From: Bacteroidales bacterium
GTDB lineage: Bacteria > Bacteroidota > Bacteroidia > Bacteroidales > UBA932
Direction: 5' to 3'
NCBI GenBank assembly: GCA_017962925.1
Contig: JAGCUK010000002.1
Location: 1-64,000 of the forward strand
Length of the DNA: 64,000 bases
The number at the start of each line of letters is the position of its first letter. The stretch's first letter is position 1. This document shows, piece after piece, positions 61,836 to 64,000 of this stretch. The position numbers and the translations under genes were made by a program. Below the pieces are notes generated by a model, which was not told where the DNA came from, ran no database searches, and worked only from the letters and a program-made list of their open reading frames with translations.

Positions 61836-61889
61836 CTACCGGACCTTTTGGGCCAGGAAATGGTGGTGGTGATGGAGATTCATAATCAT
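61836..61889 (-). CDS. hisL: his operon leader peptide with five consecutive His codons
   Basis: The 17-codon frame reads MIMNLHHHHHFLAQKVR and stops with TAG. It follows the his promoter by eight bases and ends 28 bases before the terminator hairpin. A run of five His codons just before a terminator is the defining layout of ribosome-mediated attenuation: ribosomes stalling at the His codons when charged tRNA-His is scarce should prevent the terminator from forming. An internal ATG at 61883 could also start it. The family layout is known best from enteric bacteria; sequence homology to those leaders is not claimed. Confidence 0.88.
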   Translation of the reverse strand: MIMNLHHHHHFLAQKVR

Positions 61890-61897
61890 ATCTTTGG

Positions 61898-61928
61898 CAA
61901 ATATAGTAAAGATTTTTATTAAGCCAAA
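61898..61928 (-). promoter_or_regulatory. his operon promoter
   Basis: On the minus strand TTTG (61928 to 61925), 19 nt, then TATATTTG (61905 to 61898): a complete match to the Bacteroidota -33/-7 consensus. Transcription should begin near 61892, only a few bases before the leader peptide. Confidence 0.8.
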
Positions 61929-61932
61929 TTTT

Positions 61933-63594
61933 TTAGAGAGGCCTGTAATTATAGCCAAGGATTTCCATGGTCTTGATGTGGCGAGCCTTCATCTTCTGCT
62001 CCCAACGGCCGTAGTGGCGGTTCTCAGGTATGGTCCACTGCACCTCGCTGAGTGCCTGGAGACGAGGGATCAGCATGTAGAACAATTCCGGATCGTTGTG
62101 CACCCACTCCGTCCACATGTTGCCCTGGACGCCGAGAATGTGCTTCTCTGCACCTTCCTGAATGCCGGCCAGAGGCTCATAGTCATAAAGGTTCTTGGCA
62201 TCGTAAGACTTCTTCTTGGGATAGCCTGCGCCCATGGACATATCGAGATCGGTGTCGCCCTGACGATAGTCGAGGTAGCAGTAGGTGGTGGGGGACATAA
62301 TCACGTCGAAGCCCAGTGCAGAGGCCTTTTCTCCCCCCTTGGTGCCGCGCCAGCTCATCACGGTAGCGCCCTCCTTGAGTTCGCCCTCGAGGATCTCGTC
62401 CCAGCCGATGATCTTGCGGCCCTTGGTGGCGAGGTAGTCCTGCACGCGCTTGGTCACATAGTTCTGCAGTTTCTGACCGCGGGTGCCGTTCTCGTTATCC
62501 ACCAATCCCAGCTCATCCATCTTGGCCTGGCAGACAGGGCACTTGTCCCATTCCTTCTTGGGGCACTCGTCGCCGCCGATATGGATGTATTCGCTCGGGA
62601 AAAGCTCGCAGATCTCATCCAGCACGTTGAAAAGGAACTCGAAGGTAGTTTCCTTACCCACGCAAAGCACCTGGTCGCATACACCCCAGCGGGTCCAGAC
62701 CTGGTAAGGGCCGCCGGTGCAGCCGAGCCAGGGGTAGGACGCCAGCGCGCCCAGCATGTGGCCGGGGAGGTCGAGTTCGGGGATGACGGTGATGCCGAGC
62801 TTGCCCGCATACTCCACTATCTCCTTAACCTGCGCCTGGGTGTAGTATCCGCCGTAACGCTGGCCATCGTGTTTGCTCCTGTCGGAGGTCTTCTGGGTGC
62901 CGGCGCGGAAGGATCCTATCTCGGTGAGGAGGGGATACTTTTTGATCTCCAGGCGCCAGCCCTGATCCTCCGTAAGATGCCAGTGGAAGCGGTTGATCTT
63001 GTACATCGCGCACACATCCAGCCACTTCTTAACCTCTGCCACCGTGAAGAAATGCCTCGCGCAGTCGAGCATGATGCCTCTGTAGGCGAAGCGGGGGCTG
63101 TCCGTGACGGTGCAGCAAGGGATCTTCCAGTTGGCCTTGAGCGCAGGCTTGCCGGCGTAAATCTCCACGGGCATAATCTGCTTGAAGGTGCTGATGGCAT
63201 AGAGGAAACCGTTATGATCCGGGGCGGTTATCTTGACCGCATTGCGGGCGATCTCGATCTTGTAGGACTCCGGCGACATGGTGGCGTCCTTCAGGAAATA
63301 AATGCCGCGCAGCGATGTGATGGGAGTGCCATAATTGACCCCTGTGGCGACCGCGAGGCTGCTCACTTTGCCGCTGCAGAAAACGAGCCCGTCCGAGAGC
63401 TTTGCGATTGCCTCGATCGTGGCCTGCTCCAGGAAGGAATCATAGTTGAAGTTCGCTCCCTTCAGGTTGAAGGTGCCCTTCGCGACGCTGATGCTCTGGG
63501 GTTCGGGGATGATGTTGAAGACAGGTTCCGTCTTCTTGGCTTCCAGGCTGCAGCCCAGAAAGAGTGCGAGTGCGATAATAGCTAACTTTTTCAT
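61933..63594 (-). CDS. GH20 beta-N-acetylhexosaminidase
   Basis: A 553-residue exported protein with a lipobox-like signal (LALFLGC, Cys15). The N-terminal GH20b domain (about 25-165) is followed by the GH20 barrel: FHWHLTEDQGWRLEIKKYP, IPELDLPGHM, and the catalytic pair in IGGDECPKKEW (Asp342 orients the acetamido group, Glu343 is the acid). It should remove terminal GlcNAc or GalNAc from glycans or peptidoglycan fragments. The start at 63594 is chosen over an upstream frame because it gives a signal sequence. It follows the chromate-transporter gene by two bases. Confidence 0.94.
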   Translation of the reverse strand: MKKLAIIALALFLGCSLEAKKTEPVFNIIPEPQSISVAKGTFNLKGANFNYDSFLEQATIEAIAKLSDGLVFCSGKVSSLAVATGVNYGTPITSLRGIYFLKDATMSPESYKIEIARNAVKITAPDHNGFLYAISTFKQIMPVEIYAGKPALKANWKIPCCTVTDSPRFAYRGIMLDCARHFFTVAEVKKWLDVCAMYKINRFHWHLTEDQGWRLEIKKYPLLTEIGSFRAGTQKTSDRSKHDGQRYGGYYTQAQVKEIVEYAGKLGITVIPELDLPGHMLGALASYPWLGCTGGPYQVWTRWGVCDQVLCVGKETTFEFLFNVLDEICELFPSEYIHIGGDECPKKEWDKCPVCQAKMDELGLVDNENGTRGQKLQNYVTKRVQDYLATKGRKIIGWDEILEGELKEGATVMSWRGTKGGEKASALGFDVIMSPTTYCYLDYRQGDTDLDMSMGAGYPKKKSYDAKNLYDYEPLAGIQEGAEKHILGVQGNMWTEWVHNDPELFYMLIPRLQALSEVQWTIPENRHYGRWEQKMKARHIKTMEILGYNYRPL

Positions 63595-63596
63595 AT

Positions 63597-64000
63597 CTAG
63601 TAAATTAATAATCCTGCTATGCCACCCGCCACTATCAGGAGGATGGGGTTGACTTTGAAGAAGAATGCGGCGACGAAACTGACCGCGAGGATGGCCCATG
63701 AGGTCCAGTCGCCGAAGTTCTCGGTGAGTATGCTGATTTCCGGCACCCAGCCGCTCATGCTGATGCGGAACATCAGGATGATGGCGGCCGCGGCGATAAG
63801 GCCGGCGACTGCGGGGCGCAGGCCGGACATGATGTCCCCGAAGAGGGAGGTGCTGTGGTATTTATTATAAAGACGGATGATGCCGTAGAAGATAAGGAAC
63901 GAGGGCAGCACCAGCGCGAAGGTCGCGAGCGCGGATCCGGCGATGCCTGCCACCTCGTAGCCCGTGTAGGTGGCGCAATTGACGCCGATGGGCCCCGGGG
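63597..64000 (-). CDS. Chromate transporter family protein, C-terminal part (5' end outside window)
   Basis: The last 134 residues of a chromate/ion transporter (ChrA, CHR domain). The window edge begins in the hallmark GPIGVNCATYTGYEVAG, followed by LATFALVLPSFLIFYG and about three more helices. The frame is open to position 64000, so the start is outside. Short, paired CHR proteins are common in Bacteroidota; the substrate is often unknown. It is co-transcribed with the hexosaminidase (two-base gap). Confidence 0.88.
   Translation of the reverse strand, partial: PGPIGVNCATYTGYEVAGIAGSALATFALVLPSFLIFYGIIRLYNKYHSTSLFGDIMSGLRPAVAGLIAAAAIILMFRISMSGWVPEISILTENFGDWTSWAILAVSFVAAFFFKVNPILLIVAGGIAGLLIY

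Overview
The window comes from a Bacteroidales-type bacterium (Bacteroidota) with a rather GC-rich chromosome. The evidence is three SusC/SusD pairs, many lipoproteins, BACON and DUF1735-type surface proteins, Bacteroidota -33/-7 promoters (TTTG, about 19-20 nt, TAnnTTTG) and almost no Shine-Dalgarno sequences. Genus is not determinable here; an uncultured gut or rumen lineage is a guess. No phage, IS element or CRISPR array was seen.

Layout. 1-1555: end of cysS, then an exonuclease III gene. 1556-1847: non-coding, with a 52-bp tandem repeat. 1848-15557: LacI regulator and a ribose-type import locus (ribokinase, SusC, SusD, three secreted ADP-ribosylglycohydrolase-family lipoproteins, a two-half esterase, a small lipoprotein). 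Two near-identical 19-bp palindromes, one before lacI and one on the -33 box of the ribokinase promoter, tie the regulator to the locus. 15623-19267: L-rhamnose isomerase and rhamnulokinase, divergent from an AraC regulator. 19268-21858: a small unknown protein, a PfkB kinase, a YbhN-type membrane protein and tRNA-Arg(UCU). 22126-38899: one long leftward polysaccharide-utilisation operon (two BNR-type beta-propeller proteins, a BACON protein, a GH43-fold protein lacking catalytic residues, two SusC/SusD pairs, a DUF1735-like lipoprotein). 38972-42336: a metallophosphoesterase, a sugar kinase and a small membrane protein. 42356-45003: hicAB, a comM/yifB gene broken by one in-frame stop, and tsaE. 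44987-50756: an orphan lipoprotein, an ECF sigma factor with a predicted trans-envelope partner, a TPR protein and an EnvC-like protein. 50748-54805: a FeoB-type permease without its GTPase domain, two phospholipid-type enzymes and a CobW-family GTPase. 54837-61750: the complete operon hisG-D-C-B-H-A-F-IE. 61933-64000: a GH20 hexosaminidase and a truncated chromate transporter.

How the genes work together. The first Sus locus looks built to bind and import a ribose-containing compound, hydrolyse it in the periplasm or at the surface, and phosphorylate free ribose. The second Sus locus lies near rhamnose catabolism genes, and its beta-propeller proteins resemble families acting on rhamnose/uronate glycans, so a rhamnose-rich glycan is a reasonable guess. 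The his operon has a textbook attenuator: a leader peptide with five consecutive His codons, then an intrinsic terminator before hisG.

Most noteworthy: the his attenuator in a Bacteroidota genome; the triple ADP-ribosylglycohydrolase Sus locus with its operators; the catalytically stripped GH43 protein; the GTPase-less FeoB; the sigma-factor partner with an inner-membrane helix and an outer-membrane barrel in one chain; the amber codon in comM; and a recurring -7 box only 2-8 nt before start codons, suggesting leaderless or near-leaderless mRNAs.
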